A DNA stretch of 64,000 bases from Amphirosellinia nigrospora (lineage: Eukaryota; Ascomycota; Sordariomycetes; Xylariales; Xylariaceae). The notes under the pieces are model-generated. The model did no database searches and was not told the DNA's origin. It was given only the letters and a program-made list of their open reading frames with translations. The DNA lies in contig SCHM01000002.1 in the NCBI GenBank assembly GCA_004123355.1, positions 7,103,569 to 7,167,568 of the forward strand, read 5' to 3'. Below are positions 36,413-49,571 of this stretch, one piece after another (the stretch's first letter is position 1; each line of letters opens with the position of its first letter). A program made the translations under genes and the position numbers.

Positions 36413-38131
36413 ATGCCTCCAGGATCACGTGGAGGGGAGAGAAGAGGCACCAGAGCTGGCCGGGTGGAAGAAATCGTGGTGCCCCTTCACAGAGCAGCGA
36501 GATACCTTCACAAGCCAACGATAACAATCCGGACAGTGCAGAAGATGGCAGCGTCGGAAGAGGAAATACATCCGGGGCTTCATCTAAGACGGCAATAGAG
36601 GTTTCAAGTGGGAGGACTACTCCTACCAACTTACAAATCCCCAGACGTCAGGCGCAACATCACGAGGTCCTAGCCGCTTCAAACCTAAGAATGTCCGAAG
36701 AGATGAGACTGAGCGTAGAAAGCTCGAAGACGACAGAAACCGCGATCTCGCTTCTAAGATTAAGGCCGAGGAGCGTGAGCTGCGGGCCGAGGAACGTCGA
36801 GCAAGACGGGGGCGTGGAAGAGGAGGCGCGTCTCGTGGTCTAATCAGACGTACTGTTACAGCCAATGGCCCTTTCTCTGCAATCGCATTAGGTATGTATT
36901 TGTCAACAATTAATTCACAAGTTATATGCCTATCTTTATGTTTCATGTACTAATCCCTACGCAGAGAACGTAAAGACAGACTCCGGTCACGGTGGATGGG
37001 CATCTGGTTCTGGTTTTGGAGGGGGGAGTGCGCGAAATGCATTCAGACAGGATCCTGAAAACCGCGTTCGCTACCACCCAAGGCGAGAACATGAAGCGAG
37101 AGTTAATATCGACTTGCTCAATGGGCTCACGGATGGCCACGCCCCAGACGGAACCCCGTTGTATCAACCCACCCGTTACACCCAGAGCTCTGCTGGTAAC
37201 CTGCCCATCGGTATGCATCGAACTTTGCATCAAGACCCGAGGTAAAAGTGAAGACGCAAGCCGAACTTGAAGCAGAAGATCGCCAGTCTTCTGATGATGA
37301 AGGAAACTTATTTGTTGATGCGCGGGCCAGAGATGCTCGAGACATCGATATGGATGATGATAATGAAGTATGGCATGCGGCCCCAAAGAACCATGTTAGG
37401 GTTAAAGTTGAGCTAGGCACAGAGGAAGAAAGCGCGGATGTTGATTTGGCCAATATTCCGGAGGCGCCGAAAACTCCTTCTTCTCCCGAAGCAAAGAAAA
37501 AGTCTAGCATCAGCGAGCACGACATTTCTACAGACGCCGCAGCCACGGCAGAGAAGTTAAGACGCAGAGAGATAAAGATGGCCGAAGACCCAGAATTCAT
37601 GTACTCAACGATGGATCTGGAAGCATTATTACGCATTCTCAGTCTCACACCTCCAGCTGAAGAAGAAGATGATCAAGGAAAGGATGACCAATTATTTGTC
37701 TTCCAGTTCCCACCTGTTCTTCCACCTTTGTTGAAACCAACAAGAGGTCTAGATGGACAAGCTGAAACAGCCAACCTTACGTTAAGTGATGACGGGCCGA
37801 AAGTCAAGCTTGAGGATGGCGTTGAAGCAGGTCGAAGCAAGACCATGGGTCTTCCAGCTGAAGGAGGATTCATAGGCAGACTCAATGTGCGCAAGTCCGG
37901 CAAGGCGGAGCTTGACTGGGGCGGCACCACTCTCAACCTAGGGATGGGGATTGAGACCGATTTCTTGACTACTGCAATGATTATTGAGCAAAAGAGAACG
38001 TGGAGACTGCAGAGGAGAGTGCGGGGTCTGCTTATGGCATGGGCCAGGTCTTTGGCACATTTGTGCTGGGGATTCCAATCGAGGACGAACCCGACTGGGA
38101 TCCAGATATTGAAGATATCATGAGTCGCTAA
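36413..38131 (+). CDS. RPC53: RNA polymerase III subunit RPC53/RPC4
   Basis: Subunit of Pol III that, with RPC37, acts in termination and reinitiation. The N-terminus is low-complexity and Arg/Gly-rich (MPPGSRGG), followed by a charged segment (RFKPKNVRRDETERRKLEDD, RRARRGRGRGGASRG). An intron follows at about 36892-36964 (GTATGT..GCAG). The second exon has GNLPIGMHRTLHQDPEVKVK and the C-terminal RPC4 block GGFIGRLNVRKSGKAELDWG plus GTTLNLGMG and, in another frame, AYGMGQVFGTFVLG..DIMSR to the stop at 38131. At least four small frame changes are needed (near 36440, 36640, 37233 and 37997). The Pol III target tRNA-Glu lies in the same window, but that is expected by chance. Confidence 0.88.
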
Positions 38132-39596
38132 GTGGTGGAACTTTTATTTATCTAAGCGTCGCTAGCGGTGAAGATGCGCTGTGGTTCATGGCGCTACCGA
38201 TCCGCAACGAATCCCCTCACCCATCAACTAGCGATTCCCAAGCGATCCGGCCAGAGTTATCAACAAATCCCCCAACTACAGACCTACCCTATCACGTGAA
38301 GTCGTAGCTCCTCGTTGCTTGAGGATAAGAACTAGCTTTACATCAAAACTAGCTCCCTCTCTCCGTATGGGGTAATATCCACCTATACCTCCGAAAAATG
38401 TCCCGTTGGGCTATATAAGCACACATGGACATAATGCTGCCTTGAGGTCCTTCTCTGCATTCTCTATGAATACTTGGCTAGCGACTCACACAGACATACA
38501 CATAATTGTTTAGCTACTAATATGAGCGCTTTCTCTCACAGATAGTTGGTTGTTGATTCTTCTGTTTAGATGGCCCAACTTCATGGCGAATTGTATGTTT
38601 AAAAGGTCTAGCGACAGGAGCGCTATAAATAAATAGAGCCGAACATGAGAACGAAATGGCGCCAAGTCGCCAATAGTAGGGGCGCCATATTAGACGTGTT
38701 AGGCTTTTGCCAGCTATGGCATAATTTGGATAGTTTGCTAGACTGAGACAACATCAATAAATCGATACACTCTGTGTGAGAAAAACACTCAAATTCCACA
38801 TTCTGACGAGTTCTGTAGTTTACTATACTTGTACACGTAGAGTTACAATTTGAGGTGCATGACAGACATAGTAAATATAACAGAAATATGTATGAGGAGA
38901 GCGCATTTAAATACAAGTTAGATACGGAAAATATATCCTGGAGAGGAAGTGGTGCAAACTTCAATTGGCAGGCATCAAGGACGATAGGTAAGACTCAAGC
39001 CCCTAAATTTCACAAAAGTCTTATAGGAGTCGTCAATAGGAGTATATTCTAGAGATAAGCTGGTGAAATCGCCTGCTCCCTGTTCAACTGACATGACATA
39101 TATTTAATACATGACGCCCGTTTATAGCCAATGCATTGTGAACGTCCCTGACTTCTTCTCGTATGATATTGCTCTGCTCCTAGGAGATAGATTCATGCAA
39201 CCTAGCCGCGCCGGTTAGAATACGATTGGTATTCTAATAAAATAATCGTCCTCCAAACGCCCGATATGCCGTCCCCAGAGTGCCGCGAGGGGTATATGTG
39301 CCTTATGCTATACCCGTTCATCTTGTTTTGTTGACCCCTCAGCCGCCTTCACCACAAGGTCCCATACCTAAGCCTTCTATCCTTTGTTTAGATGTATGTG
39401 TTCAACGTGTCTTTATCGTAATATGAAGCATTAAAGGAAGAATATCGCTCGTTAACGAGGATATTATTCTCGCCAGGAACGAGAAATCTTTGTAAGGGGT
39501 ATCTAGAATTTTGTTTTCTCTTTGTTTTTCCCATTGTCCACCAACTCCGTTCTGCCGTCATAGTGCATGTGCCGGTAGCGAGGGCATCGTGGCCTA
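38132..39596. other. Convergent intergenic region
   Basis: No gene is recognised. It holds the 3' ends of RPC53 and of the rhodopsin-domain gene. Confidence 0.5.
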
Positions 39597-40987
39597 TTAA
39601 GCTCCATGGAAGAGCCGTCCGACTCCCCATCGAGCCACGCGCCGTTGCGTGTGTGTCGGATAACGATGGCGTCGACGGGGCGCCGTCGATGATGAACAGT
39701 CGCTATTTACAAGGACCTCCTCAGTCATCTCCATGGTGAAGTGCCGGCGTCTCCTCATGCGTGCTGTATTCGTCCCCAAAAATTTTGGGTAGATGCGATA
39801 TCTTATGTGTGGTGAACTTCGACGCTGGTGCCACGGCAACCGGCGATAGCGACCCCCGGTGTTTGTAGTATACTCAGGCCCGTGCTCAAGGTCGGCTAAC
39901 GTCACATCTCGCGGCCTAAAGCTCTGTATCTTACTTCCCTTCTTGGAGAACCTGGTCCTGACTTCGCCTGGTGGTTGGGTGACTCCGTTCGCTGTGCGTA
40001 AAACCCTTGACCTCCATTGGAAGGAGGGGGCGGATTGTTGCGAGGCTGGCGGCGGTGATGGCAATTCTGGCTCGACCAAGGTCCAAATCATGGCGTCTGT
40101 CCGGCATCTTTTAAAAGAACTGCGGTTAGTTCCGTACCTAACGCGCCAAGACAGCGAGATGTCTATCACGGATTAGTGGCATAACTTACAAAGGATATCT
40201 GCTACATCCGTTATGTCAGCCAAAAATCCCAGGCGTATGAGTGTGGCAAACTGGCAAAAACGCCCAGGCTCAGCACTGCAATGACGGACACTTCGCTTGG
40301 GCTGCCATCTTAGCTTGCCAGATCATAGGGATAGGAATGAGAGCGTATAGCCAGTCTGATAGGATGGTCAAGGCACTAAGTGCATAGGCGGCACTAACAA
40401 TCTCGTCCGCCGAGACACAATGGGATTTCGGGTTGCTTGTAAGAATCGTGTAGTCCCATTGCGCAGGTACAGGACTACATTGGAAAATGTTCCAGAAGAA
40501 TAAAACGAGACTCCAGATTCCAACGATGACAATGCTAATCCCCAGTATCCATTTTATCTGTTGCGAACGGCCAGACGAAAGAAAATAGGCCGATGCTCAA
40601 CTTGATCAACCACATATTGGCGACATAAGATGCCGTAGCTAGGGCCTGGTATTTCAATGCTTCAATCTCATCGTGCTGAGAAAGTGACCTGTTGTGCCTG
40701 CCTAGGCCATGAGAGAGTCCTACGAAAACGAAAGAGCACGATACTGTAAAGTTGGCCTATCCAGGTGTGATGTTAGATACTAGGTCCAGATCAAGCTCGA
40801 GACGAGACGCACGTACTAGGCCGGCTAGCATCACCCAGTCATCAACTTGGAACGACTTCATCATCACGGCACGCACGTAGGTTCGCAAGGCCATCGAGAG
40901 CGACGCGATAGAGAGCGTCACAATGCCGGTAATCAGTAGACCGACGCCATTGCTCTCGGTAGACGCATTTGGATCCTGAGGCGCCAT
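39597..40987 (-). CDS. Fungal rhodopsin-domain integral membrane protein
   Basis: Seven-helix protein of the large ascomycete family without known retinal or signalling role in most members. The first exon (about 40815-40987) begins MAPQDPNAS, has a first helix (LLITGIVTLSIASLSMALR) and the hallmark FQVDDWVMLAGL. After an intron (about 40756-40814) come GLSHGLGRHN, YVANMWLIKLSIGLF, ISIVIVGIWSLVLFFWNIFQ, SPVPAQWDY, SADEIVSAAYALSALTILSD, LIPIPMIWQAKM and VSVIAVLSLGVFAS. After another intron, the DAMIWTLVEP block precedes a hydrophilic tail. Frame changes are needed near 40580, 40285, 40240 and 40060. The C-terminal end is unclear: candidate stops lie at 39931, 39721 and 39597. Confidence 0.8.
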
Positions 40988-43900
40988 CGAGTATCGTTGT
41001 TAACGTAACGTCCATAAGGCATGGAGTGCGGCCAATATAACTGAATTGGATAGAACTGGAAATTTTGGGGTTCGAAACAGCGCGTCATGTACCATTTTCT
41101 ACTCGAATCCAAGAGCACACGAGCAGGGAGGCAATGATGCGGGCGAAGCCAGCCACGGACCCGTATAGAGATGGCATGCTGGTACTTTCGCGACAATTTC
41201 CCTTGTTAGAGCTTTCTAGATGCTCCACAGGGCAGAGATTCTTGGTCCCAAACACCTACGAACCCTGGAGGGCGAGCAAATACCCTGGTTATCGATGTTG
41301 GTTCCTGAATGCGAGCTTCAGGAGCTTATGCGGCACAGCCTATTATCATCGAATCTCACCAATGACTTGCCATGTATATGCTTGTCCTTTCTAGAACAAG
41401 CGTCGTCCATCGAGTTGCTCATCATAATCCATGGCGTTAGCGTTATTCCTACACTGACGCCAACAGAATACGCATTCAAGGGCAAAATTTCCCGAGCCGA
41501 GTACTATGCATAGTGGGGAGATTGCCTGCAGTCCGAAGCGAATGGATAGTTGCGTGCTTTTTTTCGTTCTATCCATAAGGCGGTAAACCCCTGACAGCGC
41601 CGGTCGAAAGTGCTCACGGCACAGGTACGGTAGCAACACTATCACCTTACTCCATCCAGTCGTTACAGCGAATGTAGAGAAGCCAGGGTGGGTGGGTGAG
41701 TGTCGTCGGCCAGCAGTGAGGCCATCCAAAATACGGCCGTGTTAACGCTTCTGGACCGTCAATGATATCGTATGGGAAGGGTGAGTGTAGCCATCTTCTG
41801 ACCGACTAGTATCATGGCATTGCAGGACTACGGTCCCAGGAACGTGGGCCACGCTCAGGAAAATACCCTACGTGTACGTCTTCGTGTGTTGGAGAGCAGC
41901 CGTTCCTGATCCGATAGCGTGCGCACCGACCTTGGGTAGCATTTGTGGCGCTGCCCAGCCATTAGTAGATCGATCTCGGCCCTGGACCAAGATGCATGAT
42001 ATACCTACGTAGATGGACGCGTCTCATAAGAAAGCTCAGCCCTCATCTTGTCTTGGTGAGCGCATAGTCTTACCTAGGTAGGCGCATCGCATCGCATCGC
42101 ACCGCATTAGTCCCTGTCGCGGCGAGGTCAGACCCTTCGCGTCAACTTGCAAGGAGATGGCTTTGTGAGAACTAAGTGCGCGCATTCGCTAAAGGTACTT
42201 AGACCTAAGGTAGTAAATCTGGCTGAAGGACGGAAGGATTATCCGGGTTGTCCTTCCTCGATTAGCGCTCTCCGGGGATGCGTCGGGGAAAGGATTAACG
42301 GCTGTGGCTGCCACCCCGCTATAAAGTACCCAGGCAATTATCAATTCATTGCCTTTAATCTAATGTCGATATATATAAAGATCATGATGTTTACATTGTA
42401 CTACGTAACTCACTCGTAAACTATCTAACTGATACTCAACTAACATGTCGTAGACTACCTACCCACCCCATATTAATAGCATCATCCTAAGGATCCTCCA
42501 CAACTCCTTCAATCTAGATCGTTCATGACGTATACCAGAGCAACAACCTCTGCTAAGATAGAATCACCAGGTCAGGGTATACTAGGCACGAGACACGCTG
42601 AGTGTAGTTTGGTGTGTGATGAGTGAAATGCGATACAAGATAAAGTATGCTTCCTATACTCAGCACACAGATGGGAGATACTCGTAGTTCGGCATTCGGG
42701 TAAAGAAGTTGGACGGACCTTTACTGTAATGTAGGTATACGACTTTGCACGCTCCATCCCGCGTGGACCTTGCGGCGGCCCAGCGATCGACCAGAAGGGA
42801 GAACCGGCCGGGTGGATAAGACAAGAAACCAGGGGTCCTTTTTCCCACTCTCTCCATCTCTCCATCTCGGAACCATTCAAAAGGCCTCGACTGCGACGCC
42901 GATGCATCATACACTAGGCACTAGACTCAATGCATACACTCATTTAGGCCGGGGCTATTGCTGCATCAAGAGACTCGTTGGCTATATACAAGCAGCCCGT
43001 AATCTGTCTGTGCAGCACAGCTTGCGCAGCATCAGCCCGGGTTCATCCCATTCGGCCCTTGGCAGAGTTACACCGTACCTGCTTCGATCTAACGATAGTG
43101 CCGTGGAATGTGAATATGTAGACTCTCGAGTGCGGGAAAATTCACACGCATCGATTTCAGCGAGTCGGCCCTCGCGGCCCGGCTGTGCCAGCGAAAGCCT
43201 GTTGCTCGAGGTAAAACGCTTCTGGTGGTCAGCCGCTATCGAACGACGCAGATGACAAAATCTAGATTCTGAATTGAGGAAGACGACTACTGGTCCACAT
43301 TCCAAGTGATATCGGATCTGGCGTACACCAACCCGGTAAACGGTGATAGTTCCATCTTGGTTTCAGCTTCAATGACGCGGGCCGGTCTACGCAGTACACT
43401 GCTACCCATTCAAACTGCATATAATCCAGATAATGCAGGTGATACAGCCACAGCCGCCAAATCGGAACCCCTAGTAAGAGCATCATCACTAGCTATCTGC
43501 TAGTCCCTAGGCAAGGTGCGACGAAGATGTAGAAATGTCCGGCGGTATGATGCGAGATAGATGCGCATTTACCCTCCGAATTCGGTGTTATGCGTGGGCC
43601 TTTCACCCCGTCACACATCAACTATGTTACCCTATTTAATCCCGGTCGCCAACAATACAGAAACAAGGTAAATCGGTAGGTTGCTTGAACTGCTTCGCGG
43701 ATTTTCTTGTAGGTTTTTCTTGGGCTCGGCTCAGCTTAACGTCATTTATTAAATGACTGGCCAGTCCATTCCCGTCTAACTTATGCACCAGTTACAGCGT
43801 CGTTACTGCTCTCGCTGTTATTCACACTTGGGATGGCCTTGTTTATCGACAGCCTAGTGAGCACCGATCTGAAGATCGAGGCAATTGACGAGAATGCTGC

Positions 43901-45066
43901 TGGAGATAGTCGCCATGGAGTGTTTCGATGCGATTCGGGACAGTCAGCAAACCCTGGAGGATAAACTGCGAGAGAAACGTAAGTATTTGGAGGAATTGCG
44001 ATTCTAAATAATAGAGAAGGCGAAGCGACTGGTCGTAGGCTACTCATGGGATAAGCCCTGGCGAAGTCGTGCCTCTACTTGCACCCTCATGCACAACCCC
44101 TGAGGTTTCAACCCCAACATGCCATCTCCAATCTTCCCGACTTCACCAGTTATGAAAATCTCCCTAAAACTCCGGTTATCCCGAAAATTACTATAAACTT
44201 ATTTGTATTGTATTTGCAGGCTCAATGTACCATATGGTTGCCTCCCTTCTTGATCTTCTCGTTGTCTTCCAAGTGCTAGAACATTTGAGTTCCCCCCTTT
44301 TGATCACAGAGTTTCAACAAAAGTTCTATTTACTCAGCTTAATTAGCTCGGAATTGGAACCTGTAACACCATTAACCAATAAGTAAAGCCTTTGATTTAC
44401 CAGTGTGACTATTAGCAAGCTTGGGAAAGTGTCACTGTCCTTAAGGAAATAGACAGTAAGCAGTTTAATTATTGGGGTAGACAGGTATATTTTGACGGCC
44501 TCTTTGACTTTTTTAATGCTCTGATGAAATTATTGAGCTGTCTAACTTGATAAAGCTTATGGGGAGGCGAGATTATTGGAATCTAAGAGCTATATTGAGC
44601 AATTCGGGTATCGACGCAGTCCTTCTTCACCCGCCGCTTGGATTGTAATCTATAAGACCAGAAGTCCCCTAAGAACCGTGCTCATCGAACCATTTAATGC
44701 AACAGTTCACTATTTCTTGCTCCAGCTTACCTATCTGCCGGGCCTTGTTGTCGAAGGTTTCTTTTCTGGCGGCCCTTTATGTCGTCGGGTGGAGCGCCAA
44801 TGTGAATTTGTCAAAAGATGGCTCGTCATGTTGTCAAATCTGTTCGATTCGTAGGCGCTAATAATGGTGCGCTTCTGCTTTATAAAAGCTTATACCCCAG
44901 CATCAAATAAGACGTTCGCCTCTAATTATTTCTCAATGTTATATAGCCCACACCCTCTTAGGTCTCGTGTTTATAATGTTACAGCGCATTAGGCAATTGA
45001 TGTAAAGGCCTCATAGCATGCAAAACTCTTCCGTCTTAGTATTCCAGAACGTGACCTCTATCAGAA
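40988..45066. other. Gene-poor 4.1 kb stretch
   Basis: No gene is recognised on either strand; frames of 80-160 codons exist (for example 42770-43255 plus and 41391-41729 minus) but show no family motif and overlap competing frames. It contains TACCTAGGTA at 42071-42080 next to a CATCG/GCATC microsatellite at about 42081-42107. The part from about 44280 to 45060 is richer in A and T and could be a decayed sequence, but no ends or coding motif allow a class to be given. Confidence 0.45.
42081..42107. repeat. GCATC microsatellite
   Basis: The pentamer GCATC is repeated about four to five times with one variant unit (GCACC). A similar GCATCGCA-type cluster occurs at about 53163-53181. Confidence 0.75.
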
Positions 45067-47100
45067 TTATGGGCGCCTGAAAGGATGGGCCTCGGTATTG
45101 AAAACTACTCGTCAAGACTAATGAGATCAGGGGGTGAAATATAAGATAGAAGTATTTGAGAGTCTCGGACAACCAGAAGCTCTATCATCAATAAATCAGT
45201 AAAGGGGGAGTTATAGATTGATTTGTAATTACATACTTCCATGGAGTCGGTCTTCTCGGTCTTTGAACCGTCTACAGTAACGTCCTCGATGGCTGAGAAC
45301 GCGAGTTCAGTCTCCGTTGCCTTCTTAATTGACTTGAACATGCGCCATGCCATCTCCTATTATACGTTAGCTATGGCACCGGGATATTCATGAGGACGAG
45401 GGAAGATATAATCACAAACCTGATATTCTTCTTTTCCTGTTATGCGGTACATGTAAAATACGCTCTCGATAGCTTCAGGACGTAAAATATAACGAGGGTC
45501 TCGGGCATTTTCGAACCCCTGTGGAAGCGTCTGATCTCGCTTTCTTTCAAAAGCTTCCTCATCCACGCACACGCTTTCTTGCTAGGACACTGTATGAAAC
45601 CGCAAATCTCGGGCATCATTCCGACGGCATGGCGTCGTATGCCCCAAACGCACCCGCGCGTGACCTTCTCGCCAATCTTGATATGCTCTGGAACGTTAAA
45701 CAGCTTACCACCTAGGCCAAACATGCCTAGAGAATAGGGTTGTCAATACAAAATCAAGTTCTAGCACACAGCATTCTATAAGGCAAAGGAGCATCTCCTA
45801 CCTCCGACGAAACAAGCCAGGTGTTGCGCTTCCGGTTGTAGCTCAACCCTGCTGTCGCCCCTCACCCACACGTTGCCCGGAACTAGGACATCCGCCTGGT
45901 CGGGAAGCATTGGCCGGAAGAGGACTTGCGCGACTATCTGCTCCATAGCGTCACGGTACAGCTTTTCATAGATGGGCTCTAGCCCGCCTAGTAGGGCGTA
46001 TGTTTTGGGAACATCTCATACTGCGTGCAAAGAAACATGTTAGTCGGGGCATATAAGTCTCACATCACAGAACTTGCTGGGTCACACGACGCAATGAGGC
46101 TAGGGGATCGGGTGCCGGAGAGTTTTATACACACCAAGGAATCAGCCAGCGCACCGAGCGTAAAACCTTGCTCCTGTTCGAAAACGAAGCTTTGCAGGTC
46201 CAAAAACGTCGGCCACATACCCGGCAACCTCGTCGTGTTCTGGGTCCTGTCGAGCATCTCGGTGATCCGGTCGATGGCGTCGTAATACTTGCTCTCGCCC
46301 GTCAGCTGGGCTAGCCTGGTAAACTCGAGAGAAGAAGACGTCGAGGAGGCGGAGGGATCGTGGGTACCAGCGCGTAACCGTCCCGCTTTCGCACGCTTGA
46401 AATCGAGCCAGAAGGGCGGCATTCGCGTCGGTGTGTCGAAGCCCATATAGAGCATATCGCCAAGCTCAACTGCCTTGCGCAAGAGCACTGGCTCGTGGCT
46501 AAGATCATATGCGCTCAATAGACCGCCCAGGTGACGAATGGTGGTCTCGAACCAGTTACAGGCCGTCTCTTTCGTATCGGACCAGTCGATACGGGCGGTC
46601 GCGGCAACAGCGTGGTAAAAGTCGTCTCTCAGACCCATAATCCACAGAGTATCTAGAGAGTCGACAAGGGTCGCAGCCCATCCGCCAAAGGGGTCTTTCT
46701 TCGCCCCAGTTACGGGCGCCAGCTCATCCGACATCCAAGCGTATCGCTTGTAGCTCTTCCAGCTCTTAACGAACGCATCTTTCACCTCACTCTGCCGATC
46801 CGCAAGGACCTGGCGACGCGCTTTTCCCGCAGGCGTCTTATCCGCGCGAAAACGATGCTGGACTGTGGGTAGCTTTTTAGGAACACCCTTGGGAAGAGAT
46901 CTCAGCTCGGACGCCGGCACTGGGTTCTTCTCTACCACCGTGGACCAGTCGAAGCTACTCTTGACGTACTTGAATTGGGACACGCTCTTCTTTTCCGGAG
47001 CTGGGTCACGTGCAGGAAGGAGATTGATCAGGGCGTAGAATACCAAAACGGTAGATATGATAACGAAGAGGCGAGCCCGTCGCCTCGGTAGCGCATTCAT
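45067..47100 (-). CDS. GH47 class I alpha-1,2-mannosidase
   Basis: Trims alpha-1,2-mannose from N-glycans in the ER or Golgi. The start at 47100 gives a short basic N-terminus and one membrane anchor (LFVIISTVLVFYALINLLP), making a type II lumenal enzyme. Exon 1 (46135-47100) has SYKRYAWMSDELAPVTGAK, LVDSLDTLWIMGL, ETTIRHLGGLLSAYDLS, SSLEFTRLAQLTG and TRLPGMWPTFLD. After an intron at 46021-46134 come TYALLGGLEPIYEKLYRDAM and HLACFVGG, then the block GFENARDPRYILRPEAIES (near 45485-45530) with the Glu seen in GH47 catalytic sites, and the calcium-site C-terminus reading NTEAHPFRRP. The stop at 45067 is reached after small frame changes near 46005, 45560 and 45110-45170. Introns also lie near 45730-45800, 45355-45420 and 45185-45235. 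Confidence 0.9.
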
Positions 47101-47957
47101 CACACCGTCGCATTTATCAGCATTTCAAAAAGACAGCGACGTGGTCTGAAGCAATTATATAACGAGCGCCGACTCTTCTGAGTTGAGAATCAATTGATAC
47201 TCCTGATAAGCAAGTTCCAGTACGTAGAGATGTTAAACGCATTGCCCACCTCTTACATAATTAGCGCCAGTTCAACCGAGCTGTGCTCCATTAGGATGCC
47301 AAGATGAAAGATCTGGGGGCAGAGCCAAGACTTCAAGGCTTTGGTTGCCTACTAAGTAATAGTAATATCGCGGACGAGAGCATTTTAAGGCCTCTAAGAA
47401 TAGTAGGTATTATCGACTTTGGAGCGACTTCTCTTCTGAGTGAAGACGACAGACCAATAGAATGATGAGCCTGGCGCCCACGGAGTATTCATGAGATGCG
47501 AGTTCATAGTTGATTTTCACATTGTTGATAATAAACTTGTATTGAGTATGAGGTAAAACCCTAAGATCTTTCGAGGATAACGATGCTCCATAGATCGAGT
47601 CTTCTTTCGCAATTCACAATCGGTCCTTTCATTCTCTTTGTGCCCTTTAGTTTTAACAGGCAATGCCCCAAACTCCCCTGTGAAAACCGGCGGTCGGGAG
47701 TAGAAACTCGACCAGCCGCGTAGGGAATAATTATCTCGAATGTCTATAGTAGCGGGTATTTTGACAATTCAAATTCAATTTACCGTGGCGCATTTAGATA
47801 ATTCCATGAATGAGTGACTGTGTAAAGGTAGTAAGGCGACTAAATACAGTAAGTAGACCAAGATCCGCCCACTTAAGCCCCTCATTCTCCAGACTCCCGA
47901 TTGTCAATTTACTTCTCGTCTAGTTAGATCAACTCCAGCCCATATCTAGTTTCAAGC
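47101..47957. other. Divergent promoter region, GH47 / BNA7
   Basis: No gene is recognised between the two divergent start codons. Both promoters should lie here. Confidence 0.55.
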
Positions 47958-48940
47958 ATGGCGGCATCCCTCAAGTACACGCTGCACCACTACGGCTCCC
48001 AAAACTACCTCCAGAAGCTCGGGGCTATGGGAAGTCGAGCCAGCAGACAAGGGGAAATACTGGGTCGTGTAAGGTATCCTTGAGCACCTGATATTCATCG
48101 AGTCGAAGTAACAAGAAAACCATCACCATACTGAACAAAACAAACAGCTATGTACACGGCGGCGCATGGCGCGACCCGCGCGTCGCGCACGAGACTTTCG
48201 CGCCGACCATCGATCACATACTCGGCACATCAGGGGGCAGCAGTAACGGCGCGCCCGATAGCCGGGTTCGCATCGATAGACTACCGGCTCAGCCCGCACC
48301 CCCTGTTCCCGCAGGACCGGGCGACGACGCCCGGGGATCAGTACCGCGGGCGCGACACCCGGACCACATAGACGACGTACGGTCGGCGCTGGTCTTTCTG
48401 CAGCAGACTACGGTTTCGGGAGCGATTACATGCTAATCGGCCATTCGGCCGGCGCCGCTTTGGCGTTCCAGCTTCTGGCTTCGCCTTCGACTTACTCCCC
48501 AGCGCGGGAGGAGAGCATCCGGCCCTGCCTGCCGCCGTCGTCGCCTTTGAAGGTCTATACGACTTCACGGGCGTCGACGAGCGGTTTGGTGGGCGTACGC
48601 GTCTTTCTTCCGCAGCGCATTCGGCGATGATCCCGAGGGGTGGGATGCCGCGGCACCTGTCAAGTTCTCGGGGAGCTACGCGGAGAGCTGGACTGGTGGA
48701 GGATTCGTCCTGCTTGGCTGGTCGGCTGATGATACACTCGTTGATGCGCCCGAAGCGGATAATATGGCGCAGAGACTAAAAGACGTCGATGGATTTGTCG
48801 AGGGAGATGAAAGCACGGGAGAGAAGAAATTGTTGCTACTAAAGGATTTACGAGGCGATCATGATGAAATCTGGAAGCGTGGTGAGGAGGTTGCGCGTAT
48901 GGTGTGGATTGCGCTCCGCAAGCTAGGGGTCGGGCTATAA
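47958..48940 (+). CDS. BNA7: Kynurenine formamidase (arylformamidase)
   Basis: Alpha/beta hydrolase that converts N-formylkynurenine to kynurenine in de novo NAD synthesis from tryptophan. Exon 1 (47958-48068) encodes MAASLKYTLHHYGSQNYLQK and a WEVEPADKGKYWVV strand; exon 2 starts at 48148 with the oxyanion-hole motif YVHGGAWRDPRV. Then come SIDYRLSPHPLFPQD, HPDHIDDVRSALVFLQQ, the nucleophile elbow LIGHSAGAALAFQLL (about 48425-48470), and near the C-terminus the acid GWSADDTLVDAPEADN and the base RGDHDEIW. The length (about 300 residues) fits. Small frame changes are needed near 48023, 48265, 48355 and 48510-48630. The order HGGAW..GHSAGA with DYRLSPHP is typical of fungal Bna7; another esterase of the same fold is the alternative. 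Confidence 0.85.
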
Positions 48941-49571
48941 GGTGCTCGCGTAGGCCATTCCGTACGCATGCGTTCCGACAGAGAGGACATAAGGATTCTC
49001 CTGAAAATCAAGCATAAAATTAACACACTCCCCTCTAGTTGTTGTCTTTCTCTTTGCGCGGAACCTTCTAGCGTCGTCCACAAAACATAGGGCGCAGTAA
49101 TAGGGAGACCATTGCTTTCTTCTTACCCAGATAACCTGCAGCCAGCCTGCTATACAGCGACATATTCTCGATACAAATATGTACACCATTGTTCTGGTCC
49201 TTTGGTGACCAGGATATTACATGATTGGAATTCCTTGCGCCTAGCCCCCTGACGTCGTCGTTACTGTAAGGATGGGCTGACCTTAATCACACGAGAAACT
49301 ACAGCTACAAAGATCGTGGAGGGTATATTATATGCAATCTCAGGTCATGGCTAGGCATCTGTTGATTCAGATTTATCTTTGTTATTATTGTCGTTGTGGT
49401 AAGGGAAAATACGCTCTCTTAATCAGAGGGGCGGCCAGGGCATCGTACTCGATGATTTTTCCTTCGCAGTGTACCCATATAGTAATGAACAGTATGTTCC
49501 ATATGAGTTATGTAGCCATGATAACTTGAAGACAGATCGATATCGGTGCATCTTCCGCGAGAACTGACCAA
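48941..49571. other. Convergent intergenic region
   Basis: Holds the 3' ends of BNA7 and the MFS gene. No gene is recognised. Confidence 0.5.

Noticed and set aside
42770-43255. 161-codon plus-strand frame
   Set aside because: No domain-like pattern, and overlapped by minus frames of similar length; it could be chance in balanced-composition DNA.
44280-45066. Possible decayed transposon in A/T-richer DNA
   Set aside because: No inverted or direct terminal repeats, no target duplication and no transposase motif could be seen.
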